Virus record (IMG/VR): IMGVR_UViG_3300031997_000652
Span: 1 to 31,177 of that record
Strand: one strand, 5' to 3'
Origin: a virus
DNA: 31,177 nt
How positions within the stretch are numbered: the stretch's first letter is position 1; the number at the start of each line of letters is the position of its first letter. Shown piece after piece: positions 1-6,223 of this stretch. A model generated the notes under the pieces. It made no database searches. It saw only the letters and a program-made list of their open reading frames with translations, and was not told the DNA's origin. Made by a program: the position numbers and the translations under genes.

Positions 1-1
1 T

Positions 2-967
2 TCAAAATCCCACATTTATGTGGTTGATGACAAATCCACTGATAATACAGCCGAGATTGCCAGTTCGACCGGTGTTAATGTGTATACCGTTGACGAGAAT
101 GGTGGCAAGGCAAACGCACAAAAGAAAGCAATTGAATATTTCCTGTTATTGGAAAGATATGATTGGCTAATCTTTATGGATGGTGATACGAAGGTTGATA
201 AGGACTTCCTAAAAGCATTCAATGATGCTATTTACAACGATTCCGGTGTTGGATTATATGTCGGCCAGGTAAAATCTGTTAAGAATAATCACATTTACTC
301 AGCAGCCCGAGCGTTTGAATATACTTACGGTCAGGACGTTGCAAAGCAAGGACAGAGTAACTTCAATGTAATATATGTTTCCCCCGGATGTACATCGATG
401 TATAAGACTTCTGTTTTGAAATTATTGTATATCGATCACCTAACACTGGCTGAAGATATGGATTTAACGATGCAGGTTCATAGGGCAGGATATAAGGTAG
501 CATATGTCCCGGCAGCAATTGTAAACACGCAAGATCCTAGCACATTTAGTGATTATTATAAGCAGGTGCTGAGGTGGAGCAGGGGACTTTGGCAGGTTGT
601 AAAAAAACACGGGGTCTTTTCTTTTAAGAAGAAACAGGCAGTTGATTTCTATTTAATGCTACTAATTTCAGATTCGATAATCCTTAATAGAATACTTTGG
701 CTGATTGTCATTGGAATAACAATGCCTGCCTCCATGTATATGGTAATGTTAATCGATATTGGATGTTGTGCATTAATTGCCCTTTATGCATCATTCAGGA
801 CGAAACGACTTGACGTCATATATAAATTTCCAGTATACTATTGGCTAAGTTACGTAAATTTCTACGCATATATGCGTGCCTTCGTAGAGATTATTGTATG
901 CAAGAAAGAATTACTTGCATGGAATAAGGTAAAAAGGTACGATTTTAATTCACACATTAACACTTAA
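2..967 (+). CDS. Processive family-2 glycosyltransferase (PgaC/NfrB-like), 5' end missing
   Basis: The reading frame is open to the left edge, so the start lies outside the window; the GTG at 20 falls inside the conserved VVDDKSTDNT nucleotide-binding motif and is not the start. GT-A landmarks follow in order: DGD (metal binding) at 179-187, an ED pair at 452-457 (catalytic base region), and the QVLRW signature of processive synthases at 563-577. A hydrophobic stretch at about 650-820 should form two or more membrane helices. This layout fits inner-membrane polysaccharide synthases such as PgaC/IcaA (poly-GlcNAc) or NfrB; the sugar cannot be read from the sequence. A NodB deacetylase and a GH16 hydrolase encoded downstream support a role in exopolysaccharide synthesis. 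It is the first visible gene of a co-directional cassette ending at 3715. Confidence 0.85.
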   Translation, partial: SKSHIYVVDDKSTDNTAEIASSTGVNVYTVDENGGKANAQKKAIEYFLLLERYDWLIFMDGDTKVDKDFLKAFNDAIYNDSGVGLYVGQVKSVKNNHIYSAARAFEYTYGQDVAKQGQSNFNVIYVSPGCTSMYKTSVLKLLYIDHLTLAEDMDLTMQVHRAGYKVAYVPAAIVNTQDPSTFSDYYKQVLRWSRGLWQVVKKHGVFSFKKKQAVDFYLMLLISDSIILNRILWLIVIGITMPASMYMVMLIDIGCCALIALYASFRTKRLDVIYKFPVYYWLSYVNFYAYMRAFVEIIVCKKELLAWNKVKRYDFNSHINT

Positions 968-982
968 CTAAAGGAAATAGAA

Positions 983-1426
983 ATGAAGAAACTTTTGATT
1001 GCAACGGCTATTACGGCTCTTGCTATGTCTGCAAATGCTCAGAGCACCTCTTATCCGGGTTCTGCCTGGGCCAACATGACGGTGAATCCGTCGGTTGTCA
1101 AGAATACTGCTGAGTCTGACAACGTTCTCCTACAAGGCCGCGTTGAACAAGGCATGATCGTTGGTCATGTTGGTGCTTTCCGCATCAACACATTCGGCGC
1201 GCTGAATTACAGCGTTGACCGCAATGGGCTAGATTACAACAACAAGGTTGCACCGATGGTCGGTGTTAAGATGCAGCGCGATCTTAGTTCGCAAGGTATC
1301 GTTGAATTTGGTGTCCAGGCTGTCCATGAGCGTCATTTCCGTGGCGTTTCGGCAGGCAATCCGAGCAGCGGAACCGGTGTCCAAGCGTTTGTTAGCGTTT
1401 GGTCCGGCTGGGATTTGAAGAAATAA
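983..1426 (+). CDS. Exported small protein, probable outer-membrane beta-barrel-like
   Basis: 147 residues with a clear Sec signal peptide (MKKLL, then an alanine-rich core ending in ANAQ at about residue 20). The mature part alternates polar and hydrophobic residues and ends in an aromatic-rich strand (FVSVWSGWDL), as in small outer-membrane barrels. I noticed a resemblance to C-terminal barrel domains of polysaccharide-export porins (NfrA/BcsC type), but only by eye. An AAGGAAAT ribosome site precedes the ATG, 16 bases after the GT2 stop, so the two are probably co-transcribed. The gene is visibly richer in G+C than the deacetylase gene downstream, which could mean recent capture or codon adaptation for high expression. 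An outer-membrane partner for the GT2 is inference. Confidence 0.6.
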   Translation: MKKLLIATAITALAMSANAQSTSYPGSAWANMTVNPSVVKNTAESDNVLLQGRVEQGMIVGHVGAFRINTFGALNYSVDRNGLDYNNKVAPMVGVKMQRDLSSQGIVEFGVQAVHERHFRGVSAGNPSSGTGVQAFVSVWSGWDLKK

Positions 1427-1436
1427 GGAAAATAAT

Positions 1437-1700
1437 ATGACAATGCCAATCGCAGGTAATGCGGTTGTGGCTAACTTCCTGATGCGTTTTCCGGTACTTA
1501 TTCCGGTCGCAGCAGCAGTTGGTATCGCAACCGTTGTAATGGTCCCTAAAGAGGATCCGAAGCCACCCGTAGTAGTGGTACAGAAGGTTGAGGCCCCGTT
1601 GCCTCCTCCGGTTTTGGTTGAGAAGGTAGTTCCTGTAGCAGTTCCTGCTTCAGCACCTACTCCTCCGGTTCTTCCTCCGAAAAAGAAGAAGAAGGGTTGA
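1437..1700 (+). CDS. Small membrane-anchored proline/valine-rich protein (TonB-like layout)
   Basis: 87 residues. Residues 5-38 are hydrophobic and should form a single N-terminal membrane anchor. The rest is a proline/valine/alanine-rich stretch with repeated PPV and PAP elements that ends in a lysine run (KKKKKG). Such extended segments cross the periplasm in TonB and spanin-type proteins; no C-terminal folded domain is present. An AAGGAAA site precedes the ATG at 1437; ATG 1443 is a possible alternative start. The stop overlaps the next start (TGATG at 1698-1702), indicating translational coupling with the L,D-transpeptidase gene. A periplasm-spanning scaffold in the envelope cassette is plausible, but the function is not recognised. 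Confidence 0.6.
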   Translation: MTMPIAGNAVVANFLMRFPVLIPVAAAVGIATVVMVPKEDPKPPVVVVQKVEAPLPPPVLVEKVVPVAVPASAPTPPVLPPKKKKKG

Positions 1701-2050
1701 TGTTTCCTGATGTACTTGTAGATATAGCATTTGCTACCATCTGCTTTGCATCATCATGTTATCCCGTGTTAGTTGGTGTTGAGACTCCTCGAGGGGAGTT
1801 TCAACTTCAACATTATAGTACACTAACACCGGGATACGGTGGTGATTTACTTGTATTTAAGGATACAGGTGATTCGGTTTTTGCAATTCATAGAGTTTTA
1901 GATATTTCTGGTGAGCAACGTATTGCTCGTCTTCGTAGTCCATATCCTCGTCATAGAACAATGATAACAGCAGGATGTGTAAATGTGGATCCAGAGACAT
2001 ATAAATTGTTAATGGAATGTTGCTATTCATCGAAAGTTATAATCAAATGA
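1700..2050 (+). CDS. L,D-transpeptidase-like (YkuD-type) protein
   Basis: 116 residues. The start is taken as ATG 1700, which overlaps the previous stop; the TTG at 1697 is less likely. The YkuD-type signature is recognisable: TPxGxFxL near residue 29, a GG-L-F strand, the catalytic-site AIHRV (His64) and ITAGCVNV with Cys93 as nucleophile, followed by a D-P-x-x-Y turn. Known family members form or exchange 3-3 peptidoglycan crosslinks or attach proteins to the wall. The N-terminus is hydrophobic (residues 5-22) and contains Cys20, so it is probably exported or membrane-tethered; a weak lipobox-like ASSC is present. No wall-binding domain is seen. It lies between the proline-rich anchor protein and the deacetylase, with overlaps at both ends. 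Phage-encoded members are unusual. Confidence 0.65.
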   Translation: MFPDVLVDIAFATICFASSCYPVLVGVETPRGEFQLQHYSTLTPGYGGDLLVFKDTGDSVFAIHRVLDISGEQRIARLRSPYPRHRTMITAGCVNVDPETYKLLMECCYSSKVIIK

Positions 2051-2928
2051 AACGTGTTCTTGTTGCAGTATCATCCATATTGATTGCATTCAGTGCCGGC
2101 GCCGTCTGCGTTAGAACTGGTTCCGATGTTATTGATATGGCTAATATCGAATGTCGACCCGGCTTTCAATTACAGGAAATTCCAAAAACTCCTGTTGAGG
2201 GTCTGCAAGAGATTCCTGTATTGATGTATCACCAATTTACCTCGAATAAGGAATTAGGAAACGAGGTAATTACACCTTCGAGATTTAGAGAACAGGTGGC
2301 CTTTCTGAAAATGGAAGGTTATACAACGATTAATATGCACGAATTAACTGAATTCATGCTTGGAAAAATTCAATTACCAGAAAAAACAATAGCTATTACT
2401 ATTGATGACGGCTGGAGATCGAGTTTAGAAGCAGCAAGGATATTGCTCGATTTTAACTCAACTGCTACCTTCTATATTATTACAAATAGCTTTGATGATC
2501 CACAATATCTTGATCGCGGCGAGGTGGGGATGTTATCTCGTACCGCTAATTTCGAGATCGGTGCCCACTCCCATACACATTTTATGGAATGGATAAACTC
2601 ATTGAGTAGAATAGATCTCGAAATAATGAATTATGAGGTTTCCTTATCGAAATCTTCAATTGAGCAAGTTATCGGTAAACCGGTGACTAGCTTTTCTTGG
2701 CCATTTGGTGTATACAAAGATGCATCTATTAAATATGCAGAAAATCTCGGAATTACATCCACGGTAATGGTAAACAATGAGAGTCGTAATTCAATTGGCA
2801 TGTCACCTTTACAAGTTCATCGGATAAATATAGATGGACGATGCACAATTTCTGATTTCCAGAAAATGCTGCAAACTAAAAAAGTAAAGGTATGTAATGA
2901 TGAAGATGATAAGAAGATTCCTCGATAG
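2047..2928 (+). CDS. Exported NodB-family polysaccharide deacetylase (PgaB N-domain-like)
   Basis: 293 residues from ATG 2047, which overlaps the upstream stop as ATGA and begins directly with a signal peptide (MKRVLVAVSS...AGA); an upstream in-frame ATG at 2017 would bury that signal. NodB motifs are intact: ITIDDGW with catalytic Asp120 and metal-binding Asp121, HSHTH with metal ligands His174 and His178, and SWPFG at 217-221. The preceding VLMYHQF and FLKMEGY...INMHEL elements resemble the N-terminal domain of PgaB/IcaB, which remove acetyl groups from poly-GlcNAc in the periplasm. The PgaB C-terminal hydrolase domain is absent; a separate GH16 gene follows immediately. With the GT2 upstream this suggests synthesis followed by deacetylation of a phage-specified polymer (inference). 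Confidence 0.88.
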   Translation: MKRVLVAVSSILIAFSAGAVCVRTGSDVIDMANIECRPGFQLQEIPKTPVEGLQEIPVLMYHQFTSNKELGNEVITPSRFREQVAFLKMEGYTTINMHELTEFMLGKIQLPEKTIAITIDDGWRSSLEAARILLDFNSTATFYIITNSFDDPQYLDRGEVGMLSRTANFEIGAHSHTHFMEWINSLSRIDLEIMNYEVSLSKSSIEQVIGKPVTSFSWPFGVYKDASIKYAENLGITSTVMVNNESRNSIGMSPLQVHRINIDGRCTISDFQKMLQTKKVKVCNDEDDKKIPR

Positions 2929-3715
2929 ATTATTAGGCAGAAATACAGCACCTGCCCCAGCCCCAGCCACAGCCCCTGCCCCAGCCCCAGCCCCAGCCCC
3001 TGCCCCTGCCCCTGCACCAGCACCAGCAAAGAGTCCAACCTTCACAGATGGTTTTGATTCTGGTAAAATTGATCTAACAAAATGGGTCATCTCAACCTGG
3101 CAAGCGCCAATGTCAACAGCGACGCACAAGGGTACATTTTTAGCCAAAAATGCCACAATTGTTAACGGTGTGTTGTGTCTAACGCTTACGCAATCGACCA
3201 TGTCGTATGGTATCTCATCAAAGGGTGGCGAGATCTCTACCATTGAGAAATTTGGATATGGTACGTATGAATACTCTGTAAGAGCGAGTTCAACGGCCGC
3301 AACATCGGATGTTGTAGGAACTCCTGTAAGTGGATCTATTACTGGTTGTTTCAATTATCTTACTGCATCAGCAACCGAAATCGATATTGAAGTTGAAGGT
3401 AACGAACGAAATCGTACTACACAACTTACAAGTTGGGTAAACGAAGGAAAGCCGAATGAACATACAGATGTTTCTCCGGCCGGTCCGTTACCACACGAAG
3501 CTTTCTTTGATTATAAATTTGTTTGGACACCGGGAAAAATTCTATTCTATAGAAATGGTGTGCTAATTGGTACACATACAAAGGTTGTACCAACAGAACC
3601 AGCACCATTCTTGTTTAATCACTGGGGTACAAACGATACAAACTGGGGTGGTTTAGCGACACCCGATGTTACCCGTTATATGTGGGTAAAGAATTTTAGA
3701 TTCACACCTCTCTAA
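2897..3715 (+). CDS. GH16 family glycoside hydrolase with Pro-Ala linker
   Basis: 272 residues. A short basic N-terminus (MMKMIRRFLDRLLGRN) is followed by a low-complexity Ala-Pro linker (residues 18-42) and a GH16 jelly-roll domain. The family active-site motif E-I-D-I-E is complete at 159-163 (Glu159 nucleophile, Asp161, Glu163 acid/base). Typical strands precede it (GGEIST, FGYGTYEYSVRA) and follow it (FFDYKFVWTPGKILFYRNG, length and order as in family). GH16 enzymes cleave beta-1,3 or beta-1,4 glucans, galactans and related polymers; the substrate here is unknown. The start overlaps the deacetylase by 32 bases, with an AAAGG site 6 bases upstream; ATG 2900 is an alternative. No signal peptide is seen, so it may be released at lysis or be carried on virions. 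Confidence 0.88.
   Translation: MMKMIRRFLDRLLGRNTAPAPAPATAPAPAPAPAPAPAPAPAPAKSPTFTDGFDSGKIDLTKWVISTWQAPMSTATHKGTFLAKNATIVNGVLCLTLTQSTMSYGISSKGGEISTIEKFGYGTYEYSVRASSTAATSDVVGTPVSGSITGCFNYLTASATEIDIEVEGNERNRTTQLTSWVNEGKPNEHTDVSPAGPLPHEAFFDYKFVWTPGKILFYRNGVLIGTHTKVVPTEPAPFLFNHWGTNDTNWGGLATPDVTRYMWVKNFRFTPL
2947..3027 (+). repeat. Hexanucleotide tandem repeat coding Ala-Pro linker
   Basis: Imperfect tandem copies of a CCAGCC/CCTGCC unit run in frame through the GH16 gene and encode an alternating Pro-Ala hinge. Such tracts are prone to slip in units of six bases, which lengthens or shortens the linker without shifting the frame. Confidence 0.9.
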
Positions 3716-3720
3716 AGAGA

Positions 3721-3728
3721 GATAAATA
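3721..3728 (+). promoter_or_regulatory. T4-type late promoter box (GATAAATA)
   Basis: GATAAATA differs from the T4 late -10 consensus TATAAATA only at the first base. It lies just after the GH16 stop and 80 bases before the Hsp20 start. The leader between (3729-3808) can form small GC hairpins (GCCC/GGGC near 3740 and GCGCAT/ATGCGC near 3765). There is no -35 element, as expected for late promoters read by a gp55-type sigma factor. Confidence 0.6.
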
Positions 3729-3808
3729 ATTTTGCAGGGTGCCCATGGTGGGGCCTTGCGAAATCGCGCATGATGCGCAACTTAACTTGCTATATTTAGG
3801 AGTAAACT

Positions 3809-4216
3809 ATGTCTAGAAACGACTTTTCGCGCCTCTTTGATCAACTCGAGGCACTCTCAATTGGATTTGGTCCCGTATTTAGGGATTTTCAGAGTCCAAC
3901 ATCAAATTATCCTCCACACAACATTGTTTCCATTTCAGATACCGAATTCAACCTTGAACTCGCTGTCGCAGGATTCAAGAAGAGTGAGGTTAAGATGGAA
4001 GAACATCAGGGCTTATTGACTATTAGTGCTACAAAGGAAACACCTGATCCTACATACCAATATCGTGGTATTGCTGCTCGCACCTTCTCTAAAACATTCC
4101 GTATTGCTGAATTCTTTGAAGTCAGTAATGCTGTACTCGAAGATGGCATCCTTACCGTCTCGTTTGTAAAGAATGTACCAGAGGAAGCTAGACCTAAGCT
4201 TATCGCCATCAAGTAA
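3809..4216 (+). CDS. Hsp20/IbpA-type small heat-shock protein
   Basis: 135 residues with an alpha-crystallin domain: YPPHNIV, FNLELAVAGFKKSEV, GLLTISA, the arginine-containing IAARTFSKTFRI core strand, LEDGILTVSF, and a C-terminal PKLIAIK tail resembling the I-x-I/V oligomerisation motif. This fits an IbpA-size ATP-independent holdase that keeps unfolding proteins soluble. A TAGGAG site precedes the ATG by 6 bases. It is preceded by a late-type promoter and followed by the sigma70-like promoter of clpS. Small Hsps are recurrent in T4-like marine and freshwater phages, where they are thought to aid virion protein folding. Confidence 0.93.
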   Translation: MSRNDFSRLFDQLEALSIGFGPVFRDFQSPTSNYPPHNIVSISDTEFNLELAVAGFKKSEVKMEEHQGLLTISATKETPDPTYQYRGIAARTFSKTFRIAEFFEVSNAVLEDGILTVSFVKNVPEEARPKLIAIK

Positions 4217-4222
4217 TATTTC

Positions 4223-4251
4223 TTGACAAGAGGGCCCTGGGAGTGTAAAAT
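4223..4251 (+). promoter_or_regulatory. Sigma70-like promoter for clpS
   Basis: TTGACA at 4223-4228 and TAAAAT at 4246-4251 are separated by exactly 17 bases. The start codon follows 29 bases later. The same architecture recurs at six other places in the window. Confidence 0.8.
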
Positions 4252-4280
4252 ATACAAATTACCTCCTGGGGATTTAGATT

Positions 4281-4589
4281 ATGGCAACTGAAATCGAAGT
4301 CATTGAAAAGATAGACGAGACTATTAAAGTACAGATTCCAAAGATGTACAAGGTCTTGCTTCATAACGACGATACAACGACATTTGATTTCGTGATACTT
4401 GTCCTTGTACAGATCTTTCACAGAACGGTCGAAGATGCTATTGAAATCACGCAGGCTATCCATCTTACTCAACAAGGTATTGCAGGTGCGCCATATACAA
4501 GAGAGGTTGCTGAGGAAAAGACAATTGAAACTATTTCTTTCTCTAGGGCAAGCGGATTTCCTCTTACAGCAACATTTGAAGAATTATAA
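4281..4589 (+). CDS. clpS: ClpS-like N-end-rule adaptor
   Basis: 102 residues. The ClpS fold signature is clear: YKVLLHNDD (Asn29, Asp30, Asp31, the residues that hold the substrate alpha-amino group), then T33, FDFVILVLVQIF, and His61 in QAIHLTQQGIAG, with the terminal Y-T-x-E-V-A-E-x-K motif. These correspond to Asn34, Asp35, Asp36 and His66 of the E. coli protein. ClpS delivers N-degron substrates to ClpAP and blocks other substrates. The acidic N-terminal extension that contacts ClpA is present (residues 1-20). It has its own sigma70-like promoter. A phage ClpP is encoded at 16049, but no ClpA or ClpX is visible, so it must work with a host unfoldase or one encoded elsewhere. Confidence 0.92.
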   Translation: MATEIEVIEKIDETIKVQIPKMYKVLLHNDDTTTFDFVILVLVQIFHRTVEDAIEITQAIHLTQQGIAGAPYTREVAEEKTIETISFSRASGFPLTATFEEL

Positions 4590-4590
4590 C

Positions 4591-4598
4591 CATAAATA
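4591..4598 (+). promoter_or_regulatory. T4-type late promoter box (CATAAATA)
   Basis: CATAAATA sits directly after the clpS stop, 25 bases before the start at 4624, leaving room for a short leader with an ACAGGAAACAG ribosome site. Confidence 0.65.
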
Positions 4599-4623
4599 AT
4601 CCTGTAGAAGATACAGGAAACAG

Positions 4624-5661
4624 ATGTCAGACAACCTTATACCCATTAAAGCCTTTCTAGGAAAATATTATCCTGAATTAAGCTACTCATCCATTCAGGA
4701 AAAATATAAGAATACTGGTCTAGGTACATTTTTCGAACAACGATTCTTTATTCAGGGTAATAAGGCGCAGATGGTTGTGGATTCGAGTTTACGTGGATTA
4801 ATTGCTATTATCTCCGGAAACGAAGTACAGATTAGTCAGGAACTTTATGACCATCCGAATATTACAATAACTAATTCTCTAGAAAATAAGAATCAAAATA
4901 GTAATCCACGAAGTTTATATAATCCTGATGTATTCTCTACAGTGGCATATCTTATATGTCAGAATCATACTATGTTTCAAATTGTTGGCGAAGTAGATGA
5001 ACCCATATATCTGAAATATAGATCGGATTACGAAACCTTTTATAGCTCGGTAGTGGTAGTTGAAATACCCACTAATATCGAAGTTGAGATTGTAGAGGAA
5101 ATTGAAAGTTATAGTGCCTTGAATGCTGTGACAAATTATATCTTACAACCTACAGCAAAACTAAATCTTAGAACATTCTACCAGAATCATGTATCGGCAT
5201 TGTCGTATTTCTATAGGAACATAATAGCACAAGATAATTCATCCTTTACTCATATATTATTTGGTAAGGGTTCATCGAATGTTATTGATGAAAATAAAAT
5301 CCATAGCCACCATCAATCTAAGTCAGAATTCTTAGGAATTGTAAATTCTGATGGAAAGAATTTTCATTCTCTTTTATTTGTACAACCCGGAAGCGAAACA
5401 TATTCCATAAATGTAGATTATCGAGATGTTCTATTTGGTAAGGCGAATGTAACTTTCTTTCCGGTAATTTTAGGACAAGAACCATCTAATTCTGCAACAA
5501 TATCAGTATCAAATATAACATTAGAAGAAGTTCCATCTGAACAGACTGATGTAGCGATTAAGAAATATCTTAATGATATAATTGAAAGAGCAACACTTGA
5601 TAGAATGGTTGGTGTAGAGAGGTTTTATAATAACAAATCTAAGTTCCTCCATTTTCCATAA
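4624..5661 (+). CDS. Late protein with possible SufB/SufD-like beta-helix (tentative)
   Basis: 345 residues, soluble, rich in beta-prone segments. The middle to C-terminal part (about 150-300) reads like a SufBD core: an aromatic N-H-x-S-x-L-S-Y-F-Y-R strand, a gly/ser-rich turn, IHSHHQSKSEFLGIV, where SufBD proteins have H-x-x-p-x-x-x-S-x-x-x-x-K-G-V, then a regular set of strands ending in a FFPVI element where the family has a P-x-L-E motif. The usual C-terminal SHG motif is not found, so activity like SufD scaffold function is doubtful. It follows a late promoter and precedes SOD. The A-type Fe-S carrier at 16642 makes an Fe-S role more plausible. It could also be an unrelated beta-helical virion protein. 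Confidence 0.35.
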   Translation: MSDNLIPIKAFLGKYYPELSYSSIQEKYKNTGLGTFFEQRFFIQGNKAQMVVDSSLRGLIAIISGNEVQISQELYDHPNITITNSLENKNQNSNPRSLYNPDVFSTVAYLICQNHTMFQIVGEVDEPIYLKYRSDYETFYSSVVVVEIPTNIEVEIVEEIESYSALNAVTNYILQPTAKLNLRTFYQNHVSALSYFYRNIIAQDNSSFTHILFGKGSSNVIDENKIHSHHQSKSEFLGIVNSDGKNFHSLLFVQPGSETYSINVDYRDVLFGKANVTFFPVILGQEPSNSATISVSNITLEEVPSEQTDVAIKKYLNDIIERATLDRMVGVERFYNNKSKFLHFP

Positions 5662-5664
5662 ATA
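5657..5664 (+). promoter_or_regulatory. T4-type late promoter box (CATAAATA) abutting SOD start
   Basis: CATAAATA overlaps the upstream stop codon and ends only 4 bases before the ATG at 5669. With usual late-promoter geometry the transcript would begin at about the ATG itself, i.e. a leaderless message. No Shine-Dalgarno sequence is seen upstream of that ATG. Confidence 0.5.
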
Positions 5665-5668
5665 CAAT

Positions 5669-6223
5669 ATGAATGATCCGACCTCCTTTCGGACTCTGAT
5701 TGAAAAAATATCAGCAGAGAATGAAGTATACAAAATAAAGTTACCGGTTCCGGTGAACCAACTTGCTAATGTCTTTTCTAAAGAGGCAATGGATCTACAT
5801 TATGGTACACTATATGGAAATTATGTAAAGAACGCCCTTGCAGGCGATGGCGAATTTCAGATAGCTGGAGCAAAACTCCATACATTGTTTTTTGAACAAT
5901 TTCAGGAAGCAATTTCCACAAATAACCCAGTTGGTGAAGCACTGACACTTATTAATGATAAATTTGGTAGCTATAAAGCATTCAAAGATGCCTTTATAGA
6001 ATCAGCCATGGGTGTACACGGATCCGGATGGGCATATCTTGATACAAAAGGAAATATTAAGACGATAGCAAATCATAAGGATGTTGGTAATATAGCTCTA
6101 TTGATAGATATGTGGGAACACAGTTACATTTTGGACTTTGGTTCTGATAAGGGCAAATATCTTAAAGATATTTGGAAAATTATTAACTGGAGTGTTATAA
6201 ATAATCGATTAAATAATGGCTAA
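5669..6223 (+). CDS. Fe/Mn superoxide dismutase
   Basis: 184 residues, close to usual Fe/Mn-SOD length once a 20-residue N-terminal extension is set aside. All four metal ligands are present: His44, His71, Asp147 and His151, the last two in the family signature DMWEHSY. Tyr52 matches gateway Tyr34 of the E. coli enzymes, but the gateway His30 position is Leu48. The second-sphere glutamine sites are Gly67 (Mn-type) and His136 (neither classic Fe nor Mn choice, reported in some cambialistic and archaeal enzymes), so metal use is unclear. The enzyme converts superoxide to peroxide and oxygen in the cytoplasm. The C-terminus looks complete (INWSVINNRL) although the HNH gene overlaps its last 8 bases. 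Confidence 0.92.
   Translation: MNDPTSFRTLIEKISAENEVYKIKLPVPVNQLANVFSKEAMDLHYGTLYGNYVKNALAGDGEFQIAGAKLHTLFFEQFQEAISTNNPVGEALTLINDKFGSYKAFKDAFIESAMGVHGSGWAYLDTKGNIKTIANHKDVGNIALLIDMWEHSYILDFGSDKGKYLKDIWKIINWSVINNRLNNG
6196..6203 (+). promoter_or_regulatory. Perfect T4 late box TATAAATA inside end of SOD gene
   Basis: This is the only exact TATAAATA seen near a start on the + strand; it lies 12 bases before the HNH endonuclease ATG. It is also coding sequence (Val-Ile-Asn-Asn) for SOD, so chance is possible. Confidence 0.4.

Noticed and set aside
2947-3027. Tandem repeat as CRISPR-like array
   Set aside because: The units are six bases, contiguous, without spacers, and in frame with a protein.
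2809-3354. Long minus-strand frame (181 aa) rich in Gly-Ala
   Set aside because: It is the complement of the Pro-Ala repeat in the GH16 gene; the repeat keeps several frames open. No promoter or ribosome site.
3785-3802. Extended -10 promoter (TTGCTATATT) for Hsp20
   Set aside because: A start from it would fall on or after the ribosome site, leaving no leader, and no -35 is seen.
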